Positions 16,814 through 27,855 of a DNA stretch of 64,000 nt are shown piece by piece. A program made the translations under genes and the position numbers. The notes under the pieces are model-generated. The model was not told the DNA's origin, ran no database searches, and was given only the letters and a program-made list of their open reading frames with translations. The stretch spans positions 62,001-126,000 of the forward strand of contig NZ_REFW01000004.1 in the NCBI RefSeq assembly GCF_003688855.1, in the 5' to 3' direction. Numbering within the stretch: the stretch's first letter is position 1; every line of letters starts with the position of its first letter. Source of the stretch: Tessaracoccus antarcticus. Lineage in GTDB: Bacteria; Actinomycetota; Actinomycetes; Propionibacteriales; Propionibacteriaceae.

Positions 16814-18076
16814 ATGAGCATCACCACCACGATTTCTCAGATCAACCAGGCGTGCGAGGACCTCCAGGACGCCTACCAGGACCTGGCGGAGGAGGCACTG
16901 CCGGCCTACGACCGGCTCAACTCCAGCATCGGCCGTCTCACGCAATGGGAGGTGATGGTCTCCTCGGGCGGTTACGGCGGGGCCACCACCTTCTACCAGG
17001 ACTCAAAGCCCAGATGGTGGGAGAAGTTCGTGGGTGTGATCACGGTGGGGGAGGTGCCTCATCCCGACGCGGACAAGGCACGCGACGCCGCCAAGGTGTT
17101 GTTCGGTGACATCGCCACCAACGACGACGTCTACAGTGCACGCTCGGAAGACATTGCCTCGACGCCGAAGGACCTCGGCGAGATCATGGGTGAGTGGCTG
17201 GGGATCGTCGACGTCTTCGACTCCCAGGTGGCACAGGCCATTCCCTCCAGCACCGCCTACATCCCCACGTCGGGGGGCCTGGACGGGTGGCGCAGCCCGC
17301 GGGCCAGCAGCGGTTACGAGGCCACGGCCAGCTCGCAGAACTCCGCCGCGGAAACCACAGCAGAGGTTGTCAGGGCGCTCCTGGAGAACTGCGCCGGATT
17401 CCTGGAACACCTCAAGTCGAGTCTCGTGGCGTTCGCGACCCTCACCATGGACCAGAACCGTTTCTACAGCGAGACCCTCACGAGCATTCCCACCGAGATC
17501 AGCCTGGACGCGGTGCTCGGCCTCATCGAGACAGGGGCCAACATCGTCAACACGCTCAAGGAGGCCGAACTCAAGCAGGCCGAGGCCATGGGATCCGATC
17601 TCACGTCCACCATCACGGCGTTGTTGAACATCTCCGCCCTCGACGGGCAGATCACCAGGATGGGGGAGACCAGCGGGGATGGGGGCTGGCCACAGCCGGC
17701 GCCCATGGACCCGGCGCACGGTGGGTCGAACGGCCCGGCCGCCCGTGACGAGCTCTCGTACAACACGCAGTACTTCAAGGACCACATCGACTTCTGGGAC
17801 GGCATCTCGGAGACCATGACACCTCTGGGTCAGCAGGCCACCGGGATCCCGGAGCTGCCGGTGATGTTCCTGAGGCTGCCCAGCTTCTCGGCCAACCAGT
17901 CCACGGCCCTGAACTCCCTGGGGGACCGGGTCGCCAGCGACTGCCTCGTCAAGGGCTCGACGGCCACCGCCACAGTTGCCACAAAGCTGGGTGAGACCAT
18001 CCGTTCCTACGTGAGGACGGAAGCAGCCAACGAGGCCATCGCCAACCGGATCATCAACGACCACTTCGGTGGCTGA
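16814..18076 (+). CDS. Large helical WXG/ESX-like protein of unknown function
   Basis: A 420-residue, mostly alpha-helical protein without signal peptide or membrane helix. The N-terminus (TTTISQINQACEDLQDAYQD) predicts an amphipathic helix. In the middle, GWRSPRASSGYEATASSQ resembles the W-x-G...Y turn of WXG100 proteins, followed by a long helix (AEVVRALLENCAGFLEHLKS). The C-terminal 100 residues are again helical and rich in Ala and Thr. This layout suggests a type VII secretion-type substrate or chaperone partner. No EccC/EssC-type secretion gene is in the window. GAAGGGAAC precedes the ATG at 16814. The following lipoprotein gene overlaps or lies 40 bp downstream, depending on its start. 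Confidence 0.6.
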   Translation: MSITTTISQINQACEDLQDAYQDLAEEALPAYDRLNSSIGRLTQWEVMVSSGGYGGATTFYQDSKPRWWEKFVGVITVGEVPHPDADKARDAAKVLFGDIATNDDVYSARSEDIASTPKDLGEIMGEWLGIVDVFDSQVAQAIPSSTAYIPTSGGLDGWRSPRASSGYEATASSQNSAAETTAEVVRALLENCAGFLEHLKSSLVAFATLTMDQNRFYSETLTSIPTEISLDAVLGLIETGANIVNTLKEAELKQAEAMGSDLTSTITALLNISALDGQITRMGETSGDGGWPQPAPMDPAHGGSNGPAARDELSYNTQYFKDHIDFWDGISETMTPLGQQATGIPELPVMFLRLPSFSANQSTALNSLGDRVASDCLVKGSTATATVATKLGETIRSYVRTEAANEAIANRIINDHFGG

Positions 18077-18116
18077 GGGCCGCGGCGCCCGGTTGGCGGC
18101 GTCGGCTGTCCGCCGG

Positions 18117-18980
18117 ATGAGGTCGACGAGCCCGTCACGGGCTCTGGTGGCCGGCGCCTCTGCGCTGGGATGCCTGATGATGGTGGCGGGGTGCTCACAG
18201 GACAGTCCCATCGACGCGGCACGGGACGGGCTCGAGAACCTGCTCCTGCAGGAGCAGAGCCCGGTCTCCCGCGTGGTGGTGTCGCAGGACAGGGTGTTCG
18301 TCTCGCTCATCCGGGACGGGCGGGCAACCCCATGGGACGTGTTCCCGGAGCGCGTCCAGCGAGATGCGTTCGACGTTGTGGCGCCCGCCATGGCGGTCGC
18401 CGACTTCCCCGTGTCCGATGTTCTGGCACGCGCCGCGCACCTGGTGGAGGACTGCACCGCCGACACCTACGAGGCGGACGCGACGGTTGCCTCGGGCACC
18501 GCGATCCTGACCCGCCTCGGATGTGGTGACGAGGCCCCCCGCGTCCTGCTCAACAATCGGCAGCTGAACGCCCTCCCCGGAGACTGGAGCGTTGAGACGC
18601 TGCGGATCCTCTGGGAGGAGCTGGCTGAACTCACCACGGCCACGCGTGTGGAGAGCCTCTTCCTCGAGGGGGAAGTGGCATTCGTCGGACTCGTGCCGGA
18701 ACCCGGCACGAATGCCGAGTGCCGACTCCTGTGGCGTCGCGACGTCGCCGATCCGGCCAACAGCCTGACCGAATGCCGCGGTCAGCGACCCCCCGTCGAG
18801 GTGTTCGATCTCCACCGCATGACCCCGGAGCGTCTGGCGGGGACCATCCTGGGCGCCAAGTCAGAGCTCGGGCTGTCCTACGACGCCGCGCTGGACTCGG
18901 TGCTGGTGGTCTCGGTGAACGGGGAACCCTCCGTGCAGGCCACCCACGGCGACCAGCAGGTCACGCTCCCCATCCGCTGA
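18117..18980 (+). CDS. Lipoprotein of unknown function
   Basis: A 287-residue exported lipoprotein. From ATG 18117 the signal peptide RALVAGASALGCLMMVAGCS ends in the lipobox VAGC, giving a lipidated cysteine and a mature protein on the outer face of the membrane. A GTG at 18069 overlapping the upstream stop would add 16 basic residues and is also possible. The mature part is acidic, with WSVETLRILWEELAELTTAT and AECRLLWRRDVADPANSL; I recognise no domain. Cysteine pairs (DCTADTY, LGCGDE, AECRLL, ECRGQ) may form disulfides. It ends the cluster with the YbaB-like and WXG-like genes. Confidence 0.75.
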   Translation: MRSTSPSRALVAGASALGCLMMVAGCSQDSPIDAARDGLENLLLQEQSPVSRVVVSQDRVFVSLIRDGRATPWDVFPERVQRDAFDVVAPAMAVADFPVSDVLARAAHLVEDCTADTYEADATVASGTAILTRLGCGDEAPRVLLNNRQLNALPGDWSVETLRILWEELAELTTATRVESLFLEGEVAFVGLVPEPGTNAECRLLWRRDVADPANSLTECRGQRPPVEVFDLHRMTPERLAGTILGAKSELGLSYDAALDSVLVVSVNGEPSVQATHGDQQVTLPIR

Positions 18981-19017
18981 GCATTCCATCCGTCGGGGCC
19001 GCGTTGCTGTGAGGCAG

Positions 19018-19056
19018 AGTGCACTGGGGGGTGGTTGCCCACCCCCCCAGTGCACT
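19018..19056. terminator. Bidirectional hairpin terminator
   Basis: Stem of 17 bp with one bulged base (AGTGCACTGGGGGGTGG and its complement) closed by TTGC, between the convergent lipoprotein and alpha-glucosidase genes. There is no strong T-run on either side. Confidence 0.6.
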
Positions 19057-19073
19057 GCGCCTCGAGGGTTTCG

Positions 19074-20708
19074 TCAGCTTCGCTTCATCCAGATGGTGGC
19101 GTCGCGGGGGAGTTCGCGGTCCACCGCGGTGCTGGCCAACAGGACCTCACCGTCCGGGAGCGACACGGGGGAGCCGCTGACGTTGGTCAGCACCGTCACC
19201 TCCCCGTTGGTGAATGCCACGACGTCGTCCCCGAAACCACCGACCCACTCCAGGGCCCCGTCTCCCAGCGCCATGGACTTCCTCGCCGACAGAGCGTCCC
19301 GGTACAGGGACCATGTCGATCCGGGTACCCCCACCTGCTGGTCGGCGGCGAGTCCGCGGTAGGACTCGGGTTGCGGCAGCCACGTCTCACCGGTGGGGGA
19401 GAAGCCCAGGCCCGGGGCGTCAGCGGACCACGGCATGGGGATGCGGCAGCCGTCGCGACCCACCTGCTCGTGGTTGGAGCGCTCCCACACCGGGTCCTGG
19501 CGGTACTCATGCGGCAGGGTGGTGTGCTCGGGCAGGCCGAGTTCCTCGCCCTGGTAGAGGTAGGCCGAGCCGGGCAGCGCCAGCATCATGAGTGAGGCCG
19601 CGCGTGCCCGACGCAGGCCCAGCGCGTTGTCGGGTTGCGGCTCCCCGGGGCCGGCGCCGTTGCGGTCGGAGGTGTCGATGCGACCCAGCCGGCTGGCGTG
19701 CCGCATGACGTCGTGGTTGCTCAGCACCCAAGTGGTGGGGGCGCCCACGGCGTCGTTGGCTGCCATGCTGTCGGTGATGACACGGCGGTAGGTGGCGGCA
19801 TCCCACGGCGCGGTGAGGAAGTCGAAGTTGAAGGCCTGCTGCATCTCGTCGGGACGGACGTAGCGGGCGAGGCGGTCGAGGTCCGGTACCCAGGCCTCCG
19901 CCGTGAGCGCTCGTTCCCCGTCGTACTCGCCGAGGATCCTGTGCCAGCGGCGGTAGATCTCGTGGACGCCGTCCTGGTCCCACATGGGCCCCATGTTGGT
20001 GCCGAGCAACTCGGTGACCTCCTCCTGGTCCGGAAGCCCCTTTTCCTTCACGAGCCCGTGGGCCACGTCGACGCGGAACCCGTCGACCCCGGCCTCGAGC
20101 CAGTGCCGCAGGACGTCGTCGAAGGCGACGCGGACGCGCTCATTGGTCCAGTCCAGGTCTGGTTGCTTGATGTCGAAGAGGTGCAGGTACCACTGCTCGG
20201 GCGTGCCGTCCGGACGGTGCAGACGGGTCCACCCCGGACCGCCGAACACGCTGCTCCAGTTGTTGGGCGGCAGTTCGCCGTCGGTGCCGCGGCCGTCGCG
20301 GAACATGTACATGGCCCGCTCGGGGGAACCGGGGGCTGACGCCACCGCGGCCCTGAACCACTCGTGCTCGTCGGAGGTGTGGTTGGGCACGAGGTCGATG
20401 AAGACCTTCAGCCCCTTGTCGTGGGCCTCACTGATGAGGCTGTAGGCATCGGCCGTCTCACCGAAGAGGGGGTCCACCACGGTGTAGTCGGCGACGTCGT
20501 AGCCACCGTCAGCCATGGGGGAGAGGTAGAAGGGGGACAGCCAGAGAGCATCCACTCCGAGGTCCTTGAGGTAGGGCAACCGGTCCATGACGCCGGGGAG
20601 GTCGCCGTACCCGTCGCCGGAGGCGTCGGCGAAGGAGCGGGGGTAGATCTGGTAAATGACGGCGTTGCGCCACCACTGGTTCTGGGTGCTCAAGGTGTTC
20701 CTCTTCAT
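19074..20708 (-). CDS. GH13 alpha-glucosidase (oligo-1,6-glucosidase/maltase type)
   Basis: A 544-residue cytosolic glycoside hydrolase acting on short alpha-glucosides. It starts WWRNAVIYQIYPRSFADASG, the usual GH13 opening. The four conserved regions are visible: DLVPNHTSDEH (region I), GFRVDVAHGL (region II with the nucleophile Asp), EAWVPD (region III with the acid/base Glu) and VLSNHDVMRH (region IV). No signal peptide. ATG 20708 is used; TTG 20693 with GAGGA upstream is an alternative. Exact specificity (maltose, isomaltose, trehalose 6-phosphate, sucrose) cannot be fixed from sequence alone. It is divergent from the M20 peptidase gene. Confidence 0.92.
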   Translation of the reverse strand: MKRNTLSTQNQWWRNAVIYQIYPRSFADASGDGYGDLPGVMDRLPYLKDLGVDALWLSPFYLSPMADGGYDVADYTVVDPLFGETADAYSLISEAHDKGLKVFIDLVPNHTSDEHEWFRAAVASAPGSPERAMYMFRDGRGTDGELPPNNWSSVFGGPGWTRLHRPDGTPEQWYLHLFDIKQPDLDWTNERVRVAFDDVLRHWLEAGVDGFRVDVAHGLVKEKGLPDQEEVTELLGTNMGPMWDQDGVHEIYRRWHRILGEYDGERALTAEAWVPDLDRLARYVRPDEMQQAFNFDFLTAPWDAATYRRVITDSMAANDAVGAPTTWVLSNHDVMRHASRLGRIDTSDRNGAGPGEPQPDNALGLRRARAASLMMLALPGSAYLYQGEELGLPEHTTLPHEYRQDPVWERSNHEQVGRDGCRIPMPWSADAPGLGFSPTGETWLPQPESYRGLAADQQVGVPGSTWSLYRDALSARKSMALGDGALEWVGGFGDDVVAFTNGEVTVLTNVSGSPVSLPDGEVLLASTAVDRELPRDATIWMKRS

Positions 20709-20775
20709 CGTGTCGCTGGTTGTCCGGGGTACCCGCAACCCTACCGACAGGCCAACGGTGGGGGTTGTTGACGAG

Positions 20776-20781
20776 TACGGT
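20776..20781 (+). promoter_or_regulatory. -10 box of M20 peptidase gene, leaderless
   Basis: TACGGT is followed by 7 nt and ATG 20789 without a Shine-Dalgarno. Confidence 0.5.
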
Positions 20782-20788
20782 GAGGGCC

Positions 20789-22117
20789 ATGTCGAACCTT
20801 GCCTGGGCCGTCGAACGAGTCCTCCCCGAGACCATTGCGGACCTCATCGAACTGGTCAGCATCCCGTCGGTGTCCTCACAGGAGGAGCACGACGGTGACG
20901 TGCTGGCCGCCGCGGACCACGTGGCAGGCCTGCTGACGCGCGCCGGTTGCCCCGAGGTGCGGATGCTGGAGGCAGGCGGCAAGCCGGCCGTCTACGGCCA
21001 CTATCCGGCGCCCGAGGGTAAACCCACGATCCTGCTGTACGCGCACTACGACGTCCAGCCCACCGGAGACCCGGCGGCGTGGACGTCCCCCGCCTTCGTC
21101 CCCTCCGAGAGGGATGGTCGCATGTACGCGCGGGGCGCCGCCGACGACAAGGGTGGCATCGCCATCCACCTGGCCGCCCTGAGGGTGTTCAACGGCGAGC
21201 CCCCCGTGGGTGTGAAGCTGTTCATCGAGGGTGAGGAGGAGATCGGCTCCCCGTCGATGCCTGCACTGCTCGACGCGTACGCCGACGAACTCACCGCGGA
21301 TGTCTACGTCATCGCCGATTCCGTGAACTGGGCCGTCGGCGAACCGAGCCTGACCACCACACTGCGTGGTGTCGTCGACGCCGTGGTGCACGTCGACACC
21401 CTGAAGACGGGCCTGCATTCCGGCCAGTTCGGCGGTGTCGTCCCCGACGCCCTCACCTCCCTGTGCCGGCTCATGGCCACGCTGCACGACGACCGTGGCA
21501 ACGTGGCCATCGAGGGTCTCGTCCAGGGCCCGGGGCCGGACCTGGACTACCCCATGGATCGACTGCAGAGGGAGACGGGTCTGCTGGAGGGGGTCGAACT
21601 CATCGGCGACGGTTCAGTGGTGGAGCGCCTGTGGACCAAGCCCGCGGCGTCGGTGCTGGCCATCGACACCACGCGCATCGCCGATGCCTCCAACACCCTG
21701 ATCCCCAGCGCCAGCGCCAAGGTGAGCATTCGGCTGGCACCGGGACAGGACCCCGCCGCCGCCGAGGAGGCGCTCCATCGTCACCTGAAGGCTCACGCGC
21801 CGTGGGGCGCGACCGTCAGGGTGGAACCGGGGCAGCGGGGCGGGTCCAGCGCCATCGAACTCAGCGGCCCCCACGCGCAGGCTGCCAGGGACGCGTTCAC
21901 CGAGGCGTTCGGCGTCGCCCCCGTTGACATGGGGTGCGGTGGCAGCATCCCCATCGTTGCCGAGTTCGCGGAGCGCCACCCGCAGGCCACGGTGTTGGTG
22001 ACGGCCGTCACCGACCCTGATTCCCGCATGCACGGCATCGACGAGAGCGTCGACCTGGCGGATCTCGCGAAGGCGGCGCTGGCGGAGACGCTGCTGCTCG
22101 AGTACCTCGGCCGTTGA
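20789..22117 (+). CDS. M20-family dipeptidase/metallopeptidase
   Basis: A 442-residue cytosolic zinc peptidase of the M20 family (dipeptidase group). Metal and catalytic residues are visible: LLYAHYDVQPTGDP (His and Asp, followed by the GRMYARGAADDKGG metal segment), IEGEEEIGSPS (general base Glu) and the dimerisation domain VVHVDTLKTGLHSGQFGG. The C-terminal metal histidine region is DSRMHGIDESVD. ATG 20789 fits both homology and the leaderless -10 box. Likely substrates are short peptides; the nearest relatives are annotated only as dipeptidases. Confidence 0.93.
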   Translation: MSNLAWAVERVLPETIADLIELVSIPSVSSQEEHDGDVLAAADHVAGLLTRAGCPEVRMLEAGGKPAVYGHYPAPEGKPTILLYAHYDVQPTGDPAAWTSPAFVPSERDGRMYARGAADDKGGIAIHLAALRVFNGEPPVGVKLFIEGEEEIGSPSMPALLDAYADELTADVYVIADSVNWAVGEPSLTTTLRGVVDAVVHVDTLKTGLHSGQFGGVVPDALTSLCRLMATLHDDRGNVAIEGLVQGPGPDLDYPMDRLQRETGLLEGVELIGDGSVVERLWTKPAASVLAIDTTRIADASNTLIPSASAKVSIRLAPGQDPAAAEEALHRHLKAHAPWGATVRVEPGQRGGSSAIELSGPHAQAARDAFTEAFGVAPVDMGCGGSIPIVAEFAERHPQATVLVTAVTDPDSRMHGIDESVDLADLAKAALAETLLLEYLGR

Positions 22118-22135
22118 TCCTGCGGGAGGACGCGT

Positions 22136-22549
22136 TCAGCCGGTCGGGGAGCCTCCTGTGAGCACCGCCAGGAGGGCGTTGCCGTAGGCGTTCTCCACGT
22201 CCTCATCGGCGAACGTGTGCTCCCCGGCGGGATGGTCGATGGTGACGACGAACCCCTCGTCCCCACGCTCCAGTGCGCGAAACGCCGGACCGAGGGCGAC
22301 GCGGAGGTGGCTCTCACCGGGAAGCCACACCGTCTTGTCCTGGTCCACGGAGTCCAGAGCCCATTCGGTGGTGCCGTTGAAGGCGAAGATGGTGCCCGTC
22401 TCCAGGCGGCGGGCCTCGATGACCATGTCTGCCAGGTGGAAGATGTCGCCCGCCATCTCGGGGGCGGTGACGGTGAAGCGGTCGCCCGCCTCGGGCTCCC
22501 ATTGCAGTCCGGCTTCGCGCAGTGCGAGTGCGAGTGACATGTCGATCAT
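22136..22549 (-). CDS. Conserved actinobacterial protein of unknown function
   Basis: A 137-residue cytosolic protein. It contains FAFNGTTEWALDSVDQDKTVWLP split over residues 65-90, a pattern I associate with a small actinobacterial family that is often labelled CpaE-like without good reason; no CpaE ATPase motif exists here. The C-terminus HTFADEDVENAYGNALLAVL is helical. GGAGGC lies upstream of the ATG at 22549. It lies between the M20 peptidase gene and the divergently transcribed purF. Function unknown. Confidence 0.7.
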   Translation of the reverse strand: MIDMSLALALREAGLQWEPEAGDRFTVTAPEMAGDIFHLADMVIEARRLETGTIFAFNGTTEWALDSVDQDKTVWLPGESHLRVALGPAFRALERGDEGFVVTIDHPAGEHTFADEDVENAYGNALLAVLTGGSPTG

Positions 22550-22588
22550 CGGGGCCTCCTGGGCTGTGGTCAGCGTCGTTGTTCAGGG

Positions 22589-22594
22589 TACGCT
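22589..22594 (+). promoter_or_regulatory. -10 box of purF, leaderless
   Basis: TACGCT is followed by 6 nt and the GTG start at 22601. It matches the architecture at purS and purL. Confidence 0.55.
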
Positions 22595-22600
22595 GTTCCA

Positions 22601-24061
22601 GTGCTTCGCCCGGATGGCCGCCTGAGCCTCGACATTGATCCCGACGAGCGCTCGCCCCAAGACGCCTGTGGTGTCTTTGGTGTGTGGGCGCCCGGTGAGG
22701 ACGTGAGCCAGCTCACGTACTACGGGCTGTTTGCTCTGCAGCACCGCGGGCAGGAGTCGGCTGGCATCGCCGTGTCGAACGGCCGGCGCATCATGGTGTT
22801 CAAGGACATGGGGCTCGTGGCCCAGGTGTTCGACGAGGCCACGCTCAGCTCGCTCAAGGGCCGGTTGGCCGTCGGACACACCCGGTACTCCACCACGGGG
22901 GCCTCCATCTGGCACAACGCGCAGCCGACGTTCCGCGCCACCGCCAACGGTGGGTTGGCCCTGGCCCACAACGGCAACCTCACGAACACGCATGAACTGG
23001 AGGCGTGGCTCGCGGAACTGAACCCCGCAGAGCACGTCCCCGAGAAGAAGACCATGGACTCCACCAACGACACGTCACTGGTGACGGCGCTGTTGGTCAG
23101 TGTCAGCGACGATCTCGAGAAGGCCGCGCTGGATGTTCTTCCCCGCCTGAAGGGGGCATTCTGCCTCACCTTCATGACGGAGACCACACTGTTCGCCGCC
23201 CGCGATCCCCAGGGGATCCGTCCTCTGGTGCTCGGTCGGCTGGACAGCGGCTGGGTGGTGGCCTCCGAGACCGCGGCCCTCGACATCGTCGGCGCCAGCT
23301 TCGTGCGCGAGGTGGAGCCCGGTGAGTTCATCGCCATCGACGAAGCGGGGCTCCGCGCCCAGCGTTTTGCACCGGCGGATCCGAAGGGCTGCCTCTTCGA
23401 GTACGTCTACCTCGCCCGACCCGACACCACCATCGCCGGGCAGGGCGTCCACGCCACCCGCGTGGAGATCGGCCGCCAGCTCGCCCGCGAGCACCCCGTG
23501 GACGCGGACCTGGTGATCCCGGTGCCCGAATCCGGCACACCTTCGGCCATCGGGTACGCACAGGAGTCCCGCCTGCCCTATGGGCAGGGGCTCGTGAAGA
23601 ACTCCTATGTGGGGCGCACATTCATCCAGCCCAGCCAGACGATCCGTCAACTGGGCATCCGACTCAAGCTGAACCCGCTGCGCGAGGTCATCGCCGGCAA
23701 GCGGCTCGTGGTCGTGGACGACTCCATCGTGCGCGGCAACACCCAGCGCGCGCTCGTGCGGATGCTGCGGGAGGCCGGCGCCAAAGAGGTGCACGTCCGC
23801 ATCTCGTCACCGCCCGTGCAGTGGCCGTGCTTCTACGGGATCGACTTCGCCACCCGGGCCGAACTCATCGCGCCCGGTCTGACGGTTGAGGAGGTGTGCC
23901 GCTCCATCGGTGCGGACACACTCGGCTACGTTTCACTGGAGGGCCTGACCGCCTCCACCCACATTCCGGCCGGGCAACTGTGCCGCGCCTGTTTCGACGG
24001 TTCCTATCCCGTGGCGATCCCGCCCGGCCAGGCGGAACTGCTGCACCTGGAGGACTCGTGA
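22601..24061 (+). CDS. purF: Amidophosphoribosyltransferase PurF
   Basis: First enzyme of purine synthesis, 486 residues: transfers glutamine amide to PRPP to form phosphoribosylamine. The N-terminal nucleophile is Cys23 (QDACGVFGVW), exposed after removal of a 22-residue propeptide, as in Bacillus-type PurF. The PRPP motif is VVVDDSIVRGNTQ near residue 370, and cysteine-containing segments late in the protein (CFYGIDFATR, CRACFDGSYP) fit the Fe-S-binding subclass. The GTG start is supported by the -10 box 6 nt upstream. The stop overlaps purM by 4 nt. Confidence 0.97.
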   Translation: MLRPDGRLSLDIDPDERSPQDACGVFGVWAPGEDVSQLTYYGLFALQHRGQESAGIAVSNGRRIMVFKDMGLVAQVFDEATLSSLKGRLAVGHTRYSTTGASIWHNAQPTFRATANGGLALAHNGNLTNTHELEAWLAELNPAEHVPEKKTMDSTNDTSLVTALLVSVSDDLEKAALDVLPRLKGAFCLTFMTETTLFAARDPQGIRPLVLGRLDSGWVVASETAALDIVGASFVREVEPGEFIAIDEAGLRAQRFAPADPKGCLFEYVYLARPDTTIAGQGVHATRVEIGRQLAREHPVDADLVIPVPESGTPSAIGYAQESRLPYGQGLVKNSYVGRTFIQPSQTIRQLGIRLKLNPLREVIAGKRLVVVDDSIVRGNTQRALVRMLREAGAKEVHVRISSPPVQWPCFYGIDFATRAELIAPGLTVEEVCRSIGADTLGYVSLEGLTASTHIPAGQLCRACFDGSYPVAIPPGQAELLHLEDS

Positions 24062-25107
24062 CCCACAGCCCGCAATCTGCCTACGCCTCCGCCGGCGTCG
24101 ACATCGAAGCCGGTGACCGTGCCGTCGAGCTGATGAAGGCCTCTGTCATCCGGACACGACGCCCCGAGGTTCTGGGTGGTCTGGGGGGCTTTGCGGGCTT
24201 CTTCGACGCGAGCGCGCTGAAGAGTTACCGGCAGCCGGTTCTTGCGACCTCCACCGACGGCGTCGGTACCAAGGTGGCCATCGCCCAGGCCATGGACAAG
24301 CACGACACCATCGGTCAGGACCTCATCGGCATGCTCGTCGACGACCTGGTGGTCAGCGGCGCCGAGCCCCTGTTCGTCACCGATTACATCGCCTGCGGTC
24401 GGGTGGTACCCGAACGCATCGCGGCCATCGTCTCCGGCATCGCCGACGCCTGCGTGTTGGCCGGCTGTTCGCTCGTCGGCGGCGAGACCGCGGAGCACCC
24501 CGGCCTGCTGGGGCCGGACGAGTACGACATCGCTGGCGCCACCACCGGCGTGGTGGAGCGCGACTCCATCCTCGGCCCCGACCGCGTCAAGCCCGGCGAC
24601 GCCATCATCGGCATGGTGTCCTCGGGTCTGCACTCCAACGGCTACTCCCTGGTGCGCCACGTCCTGCTGAAGCAGGCCGGCTGGTCGCTGGAGCGCCACG
24701 TCGACGAGCTGGGACGCACGCTCGGCGAGGAACTGCTGGAGCCCACCCGGATCTACGCCCTCGACGTCATGGACCTGATCGTCAAGGCGGAGATCCACGC
24801 CATGAGCCACATCACCGGGGGAGGGCTCGCCAACAACGTCGCCCGCGTCATCCCCGACGGCATGCGCGCCGTGCTGCAGCGCTCGTCCTGGACGCCCCCC
24901 GCCATCTTCCAGCTCGTGCAGTCCGTGGGTTCACTCAGCCAGAGGGACGTCGATGCCACCCTGAACATGGGCGTGGGCATGGTCGCGATCCTGCCGCAGG
25001 ACCAGGTGCCTGCCGCGCTGGCCGCGCTGCAGGCCCGGGGCGTGCGGAGCTGGGTGCTGGGCGAGATCGTCGAGCACGACGGACCGGGCGCCGCCGAACT
25101 CGTGTGA
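24058..25107 (+). CDS. purM: Phosphoribosylformylglycinamidine cyclo-ligase PurM (AIR synthetase)
   Basis: A 349-residue cytosolic enzyme that closes FGAM to aminoimidazole ribotide with ATP. Family segments include YASAGVDIEAGDRAVELMK at the start, ATSTDGVGTKVAIAQAMDK, the dimer segment CSLVGGETAEHPG and HITGGGLANNVARV. GTG 24058 overlaps the purF stop (GTGA), so the two are coupled. The transcript ends at the strong hairpin at 25151. Confidence 0.97.
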   Translation: MTHSPQSAYASAGVDIEAGDRAVELMKASVIRTRRPEVLGGLGGFAGFFDASALKSYRQPVLATSTDGVGTKVAIAQAMDKHDTIGQDLIGMLVDDLVVSGAEPLFVTDYIACGRVVPERIAAIVSGIADACVLAGCSLVGGETAEHPGLLGPDEYDIAGATTGVVERDSILGPDRVKPGDAIIGMVSSGLHSNGYSLVRHVLLKQAGWSLERHVDELGRTLGEELLEPTRIYALDVMDLIVKAEIHAMSHITGGGLANNVARVIPDGMRAVLQRSSWTPPAIFQLVQSVGSLSQRDVDATLNMGVGMVAILPQDQVPAALAALQARGVRSWVLGEIVEHDGPGAAELV

Positions 25108-25150
25108 GCCACGCCTGGATCGACTCGGCTGAACCCTGACCCTGACAGAC

Positions 25151-25186
25151 GCAGGAAGCCCCCGGCTGAGGCCGGGGGCTTCCTGC
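25151..25186. terminator. Strong bidirectional terminator between purM and icd
   Basis: A perfect 16-bp stem (GCAGGAAGCCCCCGGC and complement) with a TGAG loop. It lies 43 bp after purM and 9 bp after the icd stop on the other strand, so it can serve both. Confidence 0.85.
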
Positions 25187-25195
25187 GTTGCTCGC

Positions 25196-27433
<2,238 letters not shown>

Positions 27434-27519
27434 TCATTCAGTCGGGCGCCAGCCTATCGGTTCGCCACCCGGCGCCCTGGCTCCGGGCGGAGCTGACAGA
27501 CAGCCCGTTTGCGGATTCT

Positions 27520-27548
27520 TTGGACAACTTGGGTACCTCGGGTAGCCT
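27520..27548 (+). promoter_or_regulatory. Sigma-70-type promoter of the DUF3073 gene
   Basis: TTGGAC (27520-27525) and TAGCCT (27543-27548) are separated by 17 bp. About 70 nt of leader containing a GAGGGGG ribosome-binding sequence precede ATG 27618. Confidence 0.6.
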
Positions 27549-27617
27549 ATGGCCCACGAGTTATTGACACATTTCCGCGGCATGTCCGCGAGGACAAAGC
27601 GAGGGGGTCGACCCGAT

Positions 27618-27842
27618 ATGGGACGCGGCCGTGCAAAGGCGAAGCAGACCAAGGTCGCACGCGACTTGAAGTATCGCCCGATGGACACTGATTTTGCCTC
27701 TCTGGAGCGCGAGCTCCGTGGCGGTAGCTACTCCGGTCCGCCCGAATCCGAAGGGATTCCTGAGGAGTACGCGGACCTGGCAGAGGAGTACGGTGCCTCA
27801 GTGAAGCGCCACGACGACGAGGTTCACGACTCGCGTCTTTGA
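27618..27842 (+). CDS. DUF3073 family protein
   Basis: A 74-residue basic-then-acidic protein. The N-terminus GRGRAKAKQTKVARDLKYRP is the DUF3073 hallmark and fixes ATG 27618, which has GAGGGGG about 9 nt upstream; longer starts in the same frame (27549, 27582) lie in the leader. The function of the family is unknown; it is conserved in actinobacteria. The hydrolase gene begins 13 bp downstream. Confidence 0.85.
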   Translation: MGRGRAKAKQTKVARDLKYRPMDTDFASLERELRGGSYSGPPESEGIPEEYADLAEEYGASVKRHDDEVHDSRL

Positions 27843-27855
27843 CGCGACCACCACC

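Noticed and set aside
22136-22549. CpaE pilus assembly protein
   Set aside because: This label is often copied onto the family, but there is no Walker ATPase or receiver domain and no pilus genes nearby.
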